From Ectocarpus siliculosus (taxonomy: Eukaryota > Sar > Phaeophyceae > Ectocarpales > Ectocarpaceae), in contig FN649734.1 of NCBI GenBank assembly GCA_000310025.1, positions 2,454,789-2,518,788 on the forward strand: a DNA stretch of 64,000 nt, written 5' to 3'. Positions within the stretch are counted from its first letter, which is position 1. Each line of letters starts with the position of its first letter. The notes under the pieces are model-generated. The model had not been told where the DNA came from. It searched no databases and saw only the letters and a program-made list of their open reading frames with translations. Position numbers and translations under genes: made by a program. This document shows positions 52,246-62,640 of this stretch, piece after piece.

Positions 52246-55136
52246 CATGTCAGCCGGTATCGCGAGGTGGCTGCAAGCTGCTTTTCCTGATGTGCAGGTC
52301 GTGGGGGGCATGCAAAACCCGGGGAAGCTGAAAGTCGCGGACGGCCGCGTGCTTGGGGTCACACAGAAAACATGCCCCGTGCGGATCGCTTTGCACACCA
52401 GCTGGGGCTGGTGTCGATGGACCCGCTCTCGTTTGCGGTTATGCCTGGCAATGATGAGGTGGTCATTCTTGGCAACCCGACGCTGAAGGCGTTGGGTATC
52501 GATGTGTACGAGAGCTTGGAGGCCTGTGCGCGTTCGCGCGCTAGCGTCACGGGTGTTGAGACCGCGGCGTACAAACAATGCCGCCGAGTTACGCTGACTG
52601 TCGATGCACTGAGGCAGCGCGAGGGTCCGGAGCAGGTCGAGCCGGATCCCGCGGTCGAGCGTTTGGTGGCGCGCGGCCCCGACATGGACATGAGCCCGGA
52701 GGAGGAGGCATCGGCGCGGTCTGCATCGTTGGACAGCGCTGTTTCTTCCGCTGCTGCCCCTGGCTTGGAGGAACCGCATGTAGGGCGTTTGCGAGGCATC
52801 ATGAGCAAGCGCTGGAATGCGTTCCGGCGTGGTTTACGCCATGGTGACCATCCCGCGAACGTCGAGCCTCACACCCTTAAGCCCGGAGCGCGACCAGTTA
52901 AAGCACGACCGCGGGTGTACAACCCGATGAAGACCACATGGCTGGCGGGGTGCATGGCGTCACTGGTCGCGTTGGGGTTGGTGTTCCTCAACATGCAGGC
53001 CGTGTGGGCCAGCGCCGCGATGGCGACTCCGAAGAAAGGGGGATACCGGCTGTTGAGTGACTTTCGTGCGGCAAACAAGCAAGTAGAGAAGGTGCCTGGT
53101 GTGATGCCGAACCCTGAAGCCAGTATGGCTCAGCTCAGTGCGTCCTAGTTCTATGGGAGCTTGGACCTGTTGGAGACGCAGGAAATTTTCACGATTGCTA
53201 CGCCGGGCGGCATCTACACGCCCAAGAGGGTACCGCAAGGTATTTTGAACGCCACGCCGTATTTCCAGGCCACCCTTACGCGCATCTTGGACGGGCTGAA
53301 TTGCTTCGCCTGGGTAGGCGATGTCATGTATTGGGGCATGGATGAAGACGACTTGCTTGACACCCTTGACTTGATTCTGGATCGTCTGGAGGGGGCTGGC
53401 CTTTACGTGGCCGCCCACAAGTGCACATTCTTTGAGACCAGCATCACTTGGTGGGGGAAGGTGTACTCGGAGGGTCAGGTCGAGCACGATCCCGAGCGGC
53501 TCAGCGGGTTGGCTACAATGCGGCGTCCTGAGACGACTGGCGAGCTGATGCAGTTCCTGCAGGCGGTAAACTGGCTGCGCACGTCTCTGCCGCGGATGGC
53601 GGAGGTTGTGTGGCCGCTTCGCGTGTTTCTGGAGCAGCATTTGGTTGGTGCCAAGAGCCGGACGAAGCGCGTGCACGCGCGATCGCTGAGGATGCTTGGA
53701 CGCCCGCGCTCGTCGAAGCGTGGACTGCCGCGCAAGACCTTGTTGCCCGTGCCGTTGCTCTGTCTCACCCTCGCCCAGGTTGCGCCGTTCTCATGTTTCC
53801 CGATGCTTCCGATGAGCATTGGGAGTTTTCTCACGGACGTGCCCCAACACCAGCTGGATCGTGGCGTTCCTGTGGAGGATATGGCTCATGAACCGATGGG
53901 ATTTCTGAGCGGCACTTTCAAGAGCGCGCAGCAGCGGTGGGCCACGGTGGACAAGGAAGGGTACGCGATTGTGAGTACGTTCAAGCGGTTGGAGTATTTG
54001 CTTTGGGATGGCGTGCACATTTGCACCGACCACCGTAATCTCGCGTACATCTTCGACCCGGAGGCTTGCGTGTCTGCCGTAGCGAAAACCACGGCTCAGC
54101 GCCTGGACCAGCGGAAAGCCGTCTTGGGCCAGTACGATTACACCATCAGGCACATTTCGGGTGAGCGCAATTGCACGGGGACCTTCTGTCGCGGTGGGTC
54201 TCTGTGCCGTCGGTGAGTGTTCGCGCTGCCGTGGTTTACGCCCCACGCGAACCTGATGCCGCCATGCCGTCGAAGCAAGTATGTGATGCACAACAAGCGG
54301 CGCGGAGTAAGCTCGGCGCGCTCGCCGGGCCTGCCACGTCATTTTCGACGGCGGTGGGGACGGCGACTCTGGATGACGAGGGATTGTTTCGCGTGGGGAT
54401 GAACGGGCGAGACGTGCTTTGGATTCCAGATCAGGCGAGTGCGTTGCAGGCAGGTGCGACTGATGGTCTGTGCACACATGAAAAAAGCCGGGCATCGTGG
54501 CGCCGTCGCCACCTTGCAGCGCCTGTCCGAGTACTGTTGCTGGTTTCGGATGGAAGAGCATGTCACTGACTTCGTCAAGCAGTGCCTGCATTGCATGGAC
54601 TCTAAGGCGAGCGAAAAGGTGCCTCGCCCGCTTGGGGAGACCGTCCATGGCACGCGCCCTGGCGAAGTTGTTCATTTTGACTACCTCTACGTGGGAGCGA
54701 GTGGTCCGCTGGGGGATGATGGCTTGGACGAGGAGGAGGGTTCAAGTACATTTTGGTCATGATGGACGACATGTCCAACTTGGTTTGGCTGGAGCCCACC
54801 GGGGCATGCACTGCCCGCGTGACTGCGCAACATCTCATGACGTGGTGTAAGATCTTGGGTGTGCCGGAGGTTTGGGTGAGTGATACCGCTTTCCATTTCA
54901 AAAATCACATGATGGCTGCCCTTGAGACTGCACTCGGTGTTGACCGGAAAATTTCAGTCGCCAACTCTCCCTGGTCTAACGGTACGTGCGAGCGCATGAT
55001 GCGCGAGGTGGTTCGTACGCCCAAGTTCATGATTCAGGAAGAGCGGAGGAGTACTCGTGACTGGATTGATCTGGTACCAGCTGTGCAATGGGCGTTGAAC
55101 ACCGCTTTCCGCGAACGATACGGCTCGACGCCGTAG
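52246..55136 (+). pseudogene. Ty3/gypsy chromovirus polyprotein, copy G1b (protease to integrase)
   Basis: Longest G1 copy. Order: protease remnant (VILGNPTLKALGID, near 52.47 kb, catalytic DTG region missing), reverse transcriptase (YRLLSDFRAANK, VPQGILNATPYFQ, then AWVGDVMYW where YxDD is expected, 53.3 kb), RNase H (FPDASDEHW, TDHRNLAYIF), zinc motif, and integrase (VVHFDYLYVG, WVSDTAFHFKN, TCERMMREV), ending at 55136 before the chromodomain. Disabled by a TAG at 53146, frameshifts near 53.67, 53.83, 54.17, 54.45 and 54.74 kb, and the altered RT active site. The 5' side begins directly in family E sequence. Confidence 0.9.
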
Positions 55137-55224
55137 GTGGTGTATTTGCAGTGGACGACGCTTCATTTATGGCTTGTGGACAGGACTCCGCTAGGTGCCC
55201 AGATATGAGTTGGTGAGTTGGAGA
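55137..55224 (+). repeat. Family E fragment
   Basis: TGTGGACAGGACTCCGCTAG and GCCCAGATATG match family E. It truncates G1b. Confidence 0.55.
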
Positions 55225-55483
55225 TGTTAAGTCTTTAAGAAGGAGGTGGACGCATGGGCCCAGAAAGAAGAAAAACATCGGGGCAGACGTTGGGAACGTA
55301 GATCTAGAAAATGAGTTCACTGAGGACGAGGTGGAGGCGTGTGTGAACAAGCTGCAGTGCCACAAAGCAGCACGGACGGATGGGATAGGATGGTCAACGA
55401 GTTCATGAGGTTTGGGGGGAATGGGATGATCCAGCTGATGGTACCGCTGTACAACTGGGTGTGGAAAAATGAGTATACGCCAT
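55225..55483 (+). pseudogene. LINE reverse-transcriptase N-terminal fragment
   Basis: Reads ENEFTEDEVEACVNKLQCHK then, after a one-base shift, VNEFMRFGGNGMIQLM and PLYNWVWKNEYTP, the segment just before RT motif 1 in LINE elements. It could be the continuation of the family at 48.2-49.9 kb. Cut by the H motif at 55484. Confidence 0.7.
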
Positions 55484-56489
55484 GTAGACACGCCTGAAGT
55501 CAGGCAGGGCCTAGGACCAGTATCCTCCCCCCGTGGCCTCGGGGGGCTGGTCAATTCATCTCCTTGGTGATGGTAAACACAGTGTACTGTTATTGCACAC
55601 GAGTCTCGTCTCTCTCTCTCCATCTATCTCTCTCCTGCCAACATGCCGACCAGGCAGATAGAAACCCCAATCTACCATATCTTTGACATGCATACATATC
55701 CAACCGCACCTTCCCACCGTGAACTACTGCTACCCAGGTGCGCTGCGTCCACAATGCCCCCAAAGCTTATTACTACCGGAGTAGACACTAATCAACTTGA
55801 ACTCAAACAGCAGTAGGCACCTGGTTGTACTCAAGAAGAAAACGACAGCGGTGTTTGTGAATGATAAACACGCGTACGCGGCGATATCATGCCTGACTAA
55901 ATCATGCCACACCAATGCGTCAGTCAGAGCGAGTGTTCAACCTCCCATGCAAAACGTAAAATGCCCCCATTCAACAGTGAAGGACCTCGACGCTTCAAAG
56001 GACAAACACCCACGTGTCGGACGACCACAAAAGATTGGCTAAGTCGACACGCATACAGAGAAACTTACGCAATGGATGGATGACCAACACACCGCAAACA
56101 ACGCGAAATGGGCAAAGTTGCCACACGCAAGGAAAATGATGAAAAGAAAACAACAACCCAGAGGCAACGCTGAAAACTGTTACGAGGCGATTCCAGGGTT
56201 GAGTTGAAATATCTCGAAATACCAAACGTACATGGCGAAACGGTCGGCATGATCGCGGAACAGGCCAATGTCGCGAAATTAGACAAACCTACATAGGTCG
56301 CGAAGAAATACCACCAACACGCTGTCATAAGGCGGCCTCCACGCAGTTCAATCATATGCAAAAGACAGGCACGCCACGACATAAATGCGCGGCAAGCTAA
56401 AGAATGCACAGAAACAGTAGCGAAGAAATGCTATCAATGCTCGACAAGATAGCCCTCACTCAACTCAAACAAATAATCACAGGGTAATG
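55484..56489 (-). repeat. 3'-terminal repeat (family H, LTR candidate) of gypsy copy G1c
   Basis: Counterpart of 40337-41412, with the same order of sequence up to the end of the G1 coding region and the same TGTAGACACG end. It has a single copy of the segment duplicated in G1a. Confidence 0.65.
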
Positions 56490-58158
56490 CCGTATTGTTG
56501 CTTCAACTGAGCCCGAACCTTTTTCGGCAGACCCAGCCGCCGCAGCTCGGATTTGACGAACTGCGGCGCGGCATCCCACACCTTGGACAACTCTTCCCCG
56601 GTGTGCTCTTCCTTGTCGATCCGACCCACTCTACTTCCACGTCGAACCCAGGGCCATCTTCCGCCACCGACATGTCCACGATTGCCGCCATCTCAAACTC
56701 CCTCTGCGTGAAAGCATGCTGAAAGACCTCCTTCAACTCGGCCGTGATTTCGAGAGCGGCATCGGCGTAGAACCGCAAACGCGCGACATGGACGTCCCGA
56801 ACTTCCCCCGACACGATGTCTTGGACTCCATACACATGCAGTCTCTCGGCGGCGACAATCCTGCACGGCCCCGTTCAGGTCATGGAAGTTTCGGTGTCGA
56901 GCTACGCCGGCGAACACGCGCCACCAACACGTAGTCCCCCACCACGAAGTCAGGCAGGCTCCCAACTCGCGCAGACGCCCGGTGCTTACTCCGACTCGCC
57001 GGCACCTTGTCGAGAACTTCCTTGTGCAGGTGACGTTGGGCCTCGACGACGTGCTGCGCCTTCAGCCGCAAAGACTTCTCATCCAGGACGTCTACCTTCC
57101 ATTCGGCGCCTGTGGACGACGCCAAAGTGTAAAGCGCGGTGCGTGGCGCTCTACCAAACATGACGTGGTATGGCGTCGAGCCGTATCGTTCGCGGAAAGC
57201 GGTGTTCAACGCCCATTGTACAGCTGGTACCAGATCAACCCAGTCACGAGTACTCCTCCGCTCTTCCTGAATCATGGCCTTGAGCGTACGAACCACCTCG
57301 CGCATCATGCGCTCGCACGTACCGTTAGACCAGGGAGAGTTGGCGACTGAAAATTTTCGGTCAACACCGAGTGCAGCCTCAAGGGCAGCCATCAGGTGAT
57401 TTTTGAAATGGGAAGCGGTATCACTCTCCCAAACCTCCGGCACACCCAAGATCTTACACCACGTCATGAGATGTTGCGCAGTCACGCGGGCAGTGCATGC
57501 CCCGGTGGGCTCCAGCCAAACCCAGTTGGACATGTCGTCCATCATGACCAAAATGTACTTGAACCCTTTCTCCTCTTCCAAGCCATCATCCCCCTGCGGG
57601 CCACTCGCTCCCACGTAGAGGTAGTCAAAATGAACAACTTCGCCAGGGCGCGTGCCATGGACGGTCTCCCCAAGCGGGCGAGGCACCTTTTCGCTCGCCT
57701 TAGAGTCCATGCAATGCAGGCACTGCTTGACGAAGTCAGTGACATGCTCTTCCATCCGAAACCAGCAACAGTACTCGGACAGGCGTTGCAAGGTGGCGAC
57801 GGCGCCACGATGCCCGGCTTCTTTCATGTGTACACAGACCATCAGTCGCACCTGCAACGCACTCGCCTGATCTGGAATCCAAAGCACGTCTCGCCCGTTC
57901 ATGCCCACGCGAAACAATCCCTCGTCATCCAGAGTCGCCGTCCCCACCGCCGTCGAAAATGACGTGGCAGGCCCGGCAAGCGCGCCGAGCTTACTCCGCG
58001 CCGCTTGTTGTGCATCACATACTACTTGCTTCGATGGCATGGCGGCATCAGGTTCGCTGGGGGCGTAAACCGCGGCAGCCCAAACACTCACCGACGGCAC
58101 AGAGACCCACCGCGACAGAAGGTCCCCCCAGCAATTGCGCTCACCCGAAATGTGCCTT
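56490..58158 (-). pseudogene. Ty3/gypsy chromovirus polyprotein, copy G1c (RNase H tail to chromodomain)
   Basis: The minus-strand frame from 58158 reads RHISGERNCWGDLLSRW, the zinc motif, and a complete integrase core (VVHFDYLYVG, ESDTASHF, TCERMMREV). The open frame runs to 56880. There a one-base deletion and a TGG-to-TGA change precede the GPW module; a second one-base deletion disrupts the chromodomain after VEVEWVG. The 5' end is replaced at about 58158 by unrelated sequence. Upstream frame to 58355 is open by chance. Confidence 0.9.
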
Positions 58159-58715
58159 GTGTATAAAGCGCTCTCAAAAATTCCCGGATACTTGAACCGT
58201 GCTCCAATCGTACAAAAACACTTGGAAATACCATAGCACGACTCTGTACGATACGTGCACGATTGCTGATTGGTCAGCAATCGTGCAAAAAACGTGACTG
58301 ATTCACTGTACGATTTCTGATTGGCGGCTACACTACAGTCCCGTGAGCATCTCATCGCACGGGCGTGGTTCGGGTTCTAAAAATATTGTTTCGGTTCGGG
58401 ACGTGATGGGCATAGGGCATCACATGCCCGCTTCGCCATCTTTTTGAAAAGAACTTTTGTCGTAGTCGGGTAGATCCCTTTCTGTTGGAGCTGTGAAAAT
58501 GACCATTCACAGGGTGAAAATTGCTGAATAGGTAGTAAGTACAAGCAACCTCCTTATCTCACCCATTCTATCTCACCGCCGGCTGAAGTTAGAACCCCGT
58601 CATGTTTCCTTGTTTACTTGTTTCACATTTTTTGCATTTTTGCCTTTCTCTCGCAATTCCCTCCTTTCCCTTTGCTTCCGTATTTTACGACAGATGGCCA
58701 TCCTTCTTGGCGCTA
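58159..58715. other. Spacer between G1c and 22-codon repeats
   Basis: Contains the 13-bp hairpin. No coding segment recognised. Confidence 0.5.
58257..58286. repeat. Perfect 13-bp hairpin
   Basis: GCACGATTGCTGA (58257-58269), loop TTGG, and the exact reverse complement (58274-58286). It lies in sequence that interrupts G1c, with further GTACGAT words around it. Confidence 0.85.
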
Positions 58716-59111
58716 TGTAGCGAGGCAGGCAACGCTACTCCGTCGATGGATTGGTTGAAATGGCCCACGAACTACAGCTGCTGTAGCGAGGCACACTACG
58801 CTACTCCGTCGATGGACTGGTCGAAATAGAACCCCCAGACGAGATGATTCAGGGCGGCCGGCTACACGACTCTGGTGCTGGACTGGTTGAGCTCCTCCCC
58901 GAACGACAGCTGCTGCAGCGAGGCAGGTCACGCTACTCCGATGATGGACTGGTTGAAGTGGCCCACGAACTACAGCTGCAGCAGCGAGGCAGGCAACGCT
59001 ACGCTGGTGGTGGACTGGTCGAAAAAGAACCCGCAGACGAGATGCTGCAGGGCGGCCGGCTGCACGACTCCAGTGATGGACTGGTGCAAAACTCTGGCCC
59101 AGTGGGAAAAG
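58716..59111 (+). repeat. Six tandem 66-bp (22-codon) repeats
   Basis: Units start at 58716, 58782, 58848, 58914, 58980 and 59046 and translate to variants of CSEAGNATPSMDWLK. Odd and even units fall into subtypes (WPTNYS and NPQTR endings), suggesting duplication in blocks. Stops interrupt units 2 and 3. The last four units are open and run into the OTU-like segment. Confidence 0.9.
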
Positions 59112-59621
59112 GCCATCCTCGAAGAAGGAAGCTACATCGACGGCATCGCAATCTTGGTGCTGGGAAAGTGCTTGGGGATTCCAGAGGTGAGGGTCGTCCA
59201 CGAGGTCCCCAGCGTCGGTCTGGAGAACTATACCGACCGGAATGATCCGGTGAAGGCGACCGGCCACGCCACGGTTCTGTGGTCGGGAGGAAACCACTTC
59301 GAAGCTATGGTCCCCATCGCTCCCGAACTTGGCAGAACGGAATCCTCGGGAAACGACCAGGATTCGGCCACGGAGTTCTGCAGGGAGGCTCTCGACCGTC
59401 ACGGCAAGGACCCAGCGGACGACGGTGCGCTCGCGGATGCCATGATCTCGTTCATCCGTCGTCACCCTCGCCGCACCGGAGTCAAGAAGAGGGTCCACAA
59501 ACCTTGCAGCTTTCGCAAATGGACCCGTGAACGCAGGGCGCTCACGCGCGGTCGTGCCTCTCGCTTTCGCATTAGGGGAGGCGGGCATTGTGACGAATTG
59601 GGGGGTGGGTTGGAAGATTAA
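58848..59621 (+). CDS. Repeat-fused OTU-like cysteine protease tail (partial or pseudogene)
   Basis: The open frame joins four 22-codon repeats to a segment resembling the C-terminal half of OTU deubiquitinase-type proteases: WEKAILEEGSYIDGIAILVL, VRVVHEVPS, and a putative catalytic His in WSGGNHFEAM. The N-terminal half with the Asp/Cys motif (DGxC) is not seen, so no active enzyme is predicted from this piece. The tail is basic (KKRVHKPCSFRKWTRERR). No start codon can be chosen: the first ATG in frame, 58875, lies within a repeat. It may be an exon of a larger gene or a mobile-element-borne domain. Confidence 0.5.
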   Translation, partial: FRAAGYTTLVLDWLSSSPNDSCCSEAGHATPMMDWLKWPTNYSCSSEAGNATLVVDWSKKNPQTRCCRAAGCTTPVMDWCKTLAQWEKAILEEGSYIDGIAILVLGKCLGIPEVRVVHEVPSVGLENYTDRNDPVKATGHATVLWSGGNHFEAMVPIAPELGRTESSGNDQDSATEFCREALDRHGKDPADDGALADAMISFIRRHPRRTGVKKRVHKPCSFRKWTRERRALTRGRASRFRIRGGGHCDELGGGLED

Positions 59622-59648
59622 CACCGTTCAACGGAAACGACGGAAGTC

Positions 59649-60059
59649 ATGGAGGTGCCGGAGGCTCCGGGGGCTTCGGTGACGGCGGTGACTACGGTGG
59701 ATGCAGAGACTCCGGTGGGCTGTGACGTTATGAATGTGTCGGAGGTCCGGGAGACTTCGGATGCACCAGAGACTCCGGTGATTACCGAAGCTACATTGGA
59801 TTTGGAGACCCCAGTGGCTGCGGGAGCTACGGTGGCTTCGGATTCTGCGGATGCTTCGGAGGCGACGGAGGCTTCCAATGCTTCAGAGGCTACGGTGGCT
59901 GCGAGGGCGACGCAGGAGTCTATATCGAAGCCCGTGGGGCAGGCGAGTCATGTGTGTCAGCACGACGACGAAACCAATGAGTGCGAGGAAGAGGAAGCGG
60001 AGGGAAGCGGAGGAGATGGGCAAACGAGACGAGTCGGTCGAAGAGGTGGAGGGTGGTAA
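59649..60059 (+). CDS. Low-complexity Thr/Ala/Glu-rich open frame
   Basis: 136 codons rich in T, A, E, S and V with repeated ETPV and EAPGAS-like words, ending in an acidic CEEEEAEGS stretch. There is no known domain. The bias may reflect a simple repeat of about 30 bp. It begins 27 bases after the OTU-like stop. Confidence 0.3.
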   Translation: MEVPEAPGASVTAVTTVDAETPVGCDVMNVSEVRETSDAPETPVITEATLDLETPVAAGATVASDSADASEATEASNASEATVAARATQESISKPVGQASHVCQHDDETNECEEEEAEGSGGDGQTRRVGRRGGGW

Positions 60060-60124
60060 GGCAGTGGGGAAGCAGTCTGTCTTCGTGCATACAGCTGGCT
60101 CCTCATCCTCCGCCCAGCAGCAGC

Positions 60125-60160
<36 letters not shown>

Positions 60161-61010
60161 GGAGCAGTGGTAGTGGCAGCTCTCGTCGGAAGCGTACATC
60201 TCGTCGTCGCAGGACTACTCGGACAAGGCCCAGTCGGATTTTCATATGCAGGTTTGCGGGAGGGAGGCGTATCCGTCCTGTGAGGACTCGCGGCGACCGT
60301 TTTTTCCCCATGCCGAGGATAGGCGGCAGATGTTTCTGTACGCGTGGTCGTGGGAGGAATGAAGACGACCTTGAATTGGACGGCGATTCCGCACGCGCCT
60401 TCGAGTCGATGCTGGCATTCCTGCGTGGAGGAGCGACGCCAGATGAAACACAGCTGTGTGTGAAGTGGACGTGGTTTGTATTTCTCAAGTACTACTCGCG
60501 TGACAACAAAGGCAAATTAAGAACTTGCGTTACCTGTCGTTCCATGTTTCACTACAGGGGAGGCCGAAGAGGGAGAGGGGTCCGCCAACAGGCGTATTTG
60601 CGGCAGCTTTCGTGCCAAACGATACTCCATTGGCGCCTGTAGGCGACGGAAAGTCCCGGAAAAACGACAAAAGATTTACGAAGTCTCATGTGGTGCTGGC
60701 GGAGGCGGGGCTGAAGAGCCAGATGTGAGGAAAAAGTGCCCTCTTGTGCAAGTTTGTATTCCTGAGGGCGTGTGCGTAAGAAGGATGCATCCAGCATCGA
60801 GCCTTTCTTTAAAAATTATAATTCTCAGCCTGATTTTCTTGAACCAGTTTGGTCGGTACCGAAATTTTGCGCTCTCTCCCCACCGGCATTGTTCCGACAA
60901 GGAAGGTGGTGGCAGTGCCGACATCGGCGGGTACGCTGGCGGAGGCGCGGATGATATGGATTCCGTGGATGATGAAGACGCCACCGGAGGGTGCTCTCGG
61001 GGGTAAGGAG
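60060..61010 (+). other. Possible exons of an unrecognised gene
   Basis: Contains a CAG/AGC run (60117-60160) and several open pieces: a basic SSRRKRTSRRRR region, DLELDGDSARAFESM, KGKLRTCVTCRSMF (two Cys as CVTC), and KDASSIEPFFKNY. I could not assemble them into one model. The composition differs from the neighbouring transposons. Confidence 0.25.
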
Positions 61011-61339
61011 ATGGATGCGGTGAGATGAAGAGGGAGTCCAACAGTTTCTTGAAAACGTAGAGAAGTTGGATTGATTTTTTCACGAGTATCGCCTGGTGTA
61101 AGCGTCTGGTGTGTGCGTGTTCCGTATTAACAATCGTCCTTTTGCGCTCTCTTTCTTCTCACCAGAACCCGCATCTGTGCTTCATCCGAGTCGCATATCT
61201 GAGCTGGTTTTCGTCATCTGTTTCGCGAGTTTTAGGCATGAGAAAACTACTAGATTTAGAATTGCGAGTGGCCACGAAAGTCTCAGATTTTCGTCTCGCG
61301 TAGATATGTCGTTGGTCACCTGAAACAGCTGCACAACGC
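61011..61339. other. Spacer before G2b
   Basis: Nothing recognised. Confidence 0.4.
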
Positions 61340-62309
61340 TCACCGAATGTGTGTTTTTTCCCTAAACGACGTGGCGCTCGTGTGCGTCCGCTTCAGGTCA
61401 TACCCGGGTGAAGTGGATCGTTGGCCCTTTTCTCGGGCCAATTCCCGTTTGGCGGCTCCGATGCGCATTTGTCGGTACAGGCGGTTGGTTTGTCGGTGTT
61501 GGTTGGGCACACCGGACCAGTATTGAAGGATGTGTCGTCTGGAGTGGCTGAGGTCCATTTCCCGTTCCTAGGAAGTGCGAAGTAGGCCTTTCCAGTGTGT
61601 CTCGTAGAGGACAGCGATGACGCCGCCTCGTGCACGGACCGATTGGTGTCCAGTGATTTTTTCGACCTCGAGGCGTTGGTCTTCGATGCGGACGTCGCTG
61701 TCGAGAACGTGGTAGGGAGGTGACTTGCTGGAGTGTTTGTTGAGGACATAGCGCGATAGTCCAGCTGGTGGAAACCGCGGGCGGTCGGCATCGTGTGGCC
61801 TGTACAAGGCTTGCAGCGTTCGACCGTGACGCGTGGTTTTGCTGAAGCTCCGGGCATGTCGGAGGGGAGGTTCAAGTAGAAGACCTTGTCGGCGAGTGGG
61901 CGCTTGTCTGGCACGGAGGCAGCAGGCCCGACTTCGAGGATCTTGAAAGGCCCCGTCCAGTTCAAGGATAATTTCACCTTGAGAACGGTGGCATCAGCGT
62001 CGGTGGAAGCCGTGGGTCCCACCTTGGAGCCCTGGGTGATGGTAGATGCCGAGTTGTAAATCCACACCCAATCGCCTAGTTTGTAGGTAGGCGTATGGTG
62101 GAGGGCGTCCGAGAGGGCAGAGTTGCGCCGGTTGATGCGCGAAACGGTGAGCCGGTGTTGTTCGCGAAGTGCCAAAAAAAACAACTTGCGGGATCAACTT
62201 TGAGCGACACACTCGGTCTGCGATGCCATGTTTTATGGGAAGCTGGGATACAGGCTTCAATAGGCAGTGTGGGGCGTACCCGACCACTGTAGAGCAGGCT
62301 GTCGCTCAC
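61340..62309 (-). pseudogene. Second Ty3/gypsy family, copy G2b (C-terminal integrase region)
   Basis: The minus strand reads NRRNSALSDALHHTPTYKLG, GDWVWIYNSAS, NWTGPFKILEVGPA (the GPF module after integrase), VFYLNLPSDMPG, VERCKPC, then in another frame VRARGGVIAVLYETHWKGLL and the basic tail. Parallel to G2a 46.6-46.0 kb (LPSDMSE, VARCKPC, YETHWKGL). At least one frameshift; upstream integrase is missing. Confidence 0.8.
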
Positions 62310-62518
62310 AAGTCTCTCTCACGTTTGTTCGTTCTCAATCAGCAGGGTAGAACCTAGGCAAGTGATCCAGGGACAGCATTCATCCGTGGCTCTTTCCTAC
62401 TATGTTCCATGGCTCTTTCCTATTCTCAAGACACATGCGCAATACCGTGCCTGTATCTTTGAGTACGGATCCACATCGCTATATCTAACGGGCATATCTG
62501 CAATACCATAATATACTG

Positions 62519-62640
62519 CAGCGAGGCAGGCCTCGCAAATTCATCGATGGGCTAATGTTGGAGCTGTCCCCAAACTCAAGCCTCTGCACGGAGTTCGGCC
62601 AAGCAACTCCGATGATGGACCGATTGAATCTGCTCTAGAA
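62519..62640 (+). repeat. Diverged outlying copies of the 66-bp repeat
   Basis: GCAGCGAGGCAGG and ACTCCGATGATGGACCGATT match the unit at 58716-59111, about 3.4 kb away. They contain stops. Confidence 0.65.

Noticed and set aside
58713-59624. 303-codon minus-strand frame opposite the OTU-like segment
   Set aside because: Generated by the regular 66-bp repeats and GC-rich codons of the plus strand. It has no domain, whereas the plus strand shows OTU-like motifs.
60117-60160. CRISPR-like or regulatory repeat
   Set aside because: A simple trinucleotide (CAG/AGC) run, with no spacer structure.
59883-60488. 201-codon minus-strand frame rich in Leu/Cys runs
   Set aside because: Created by the CAG/AGC repeat at 60117-60160. 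Poly-Leu or poly-Cys on the reverse strand is an artefact.
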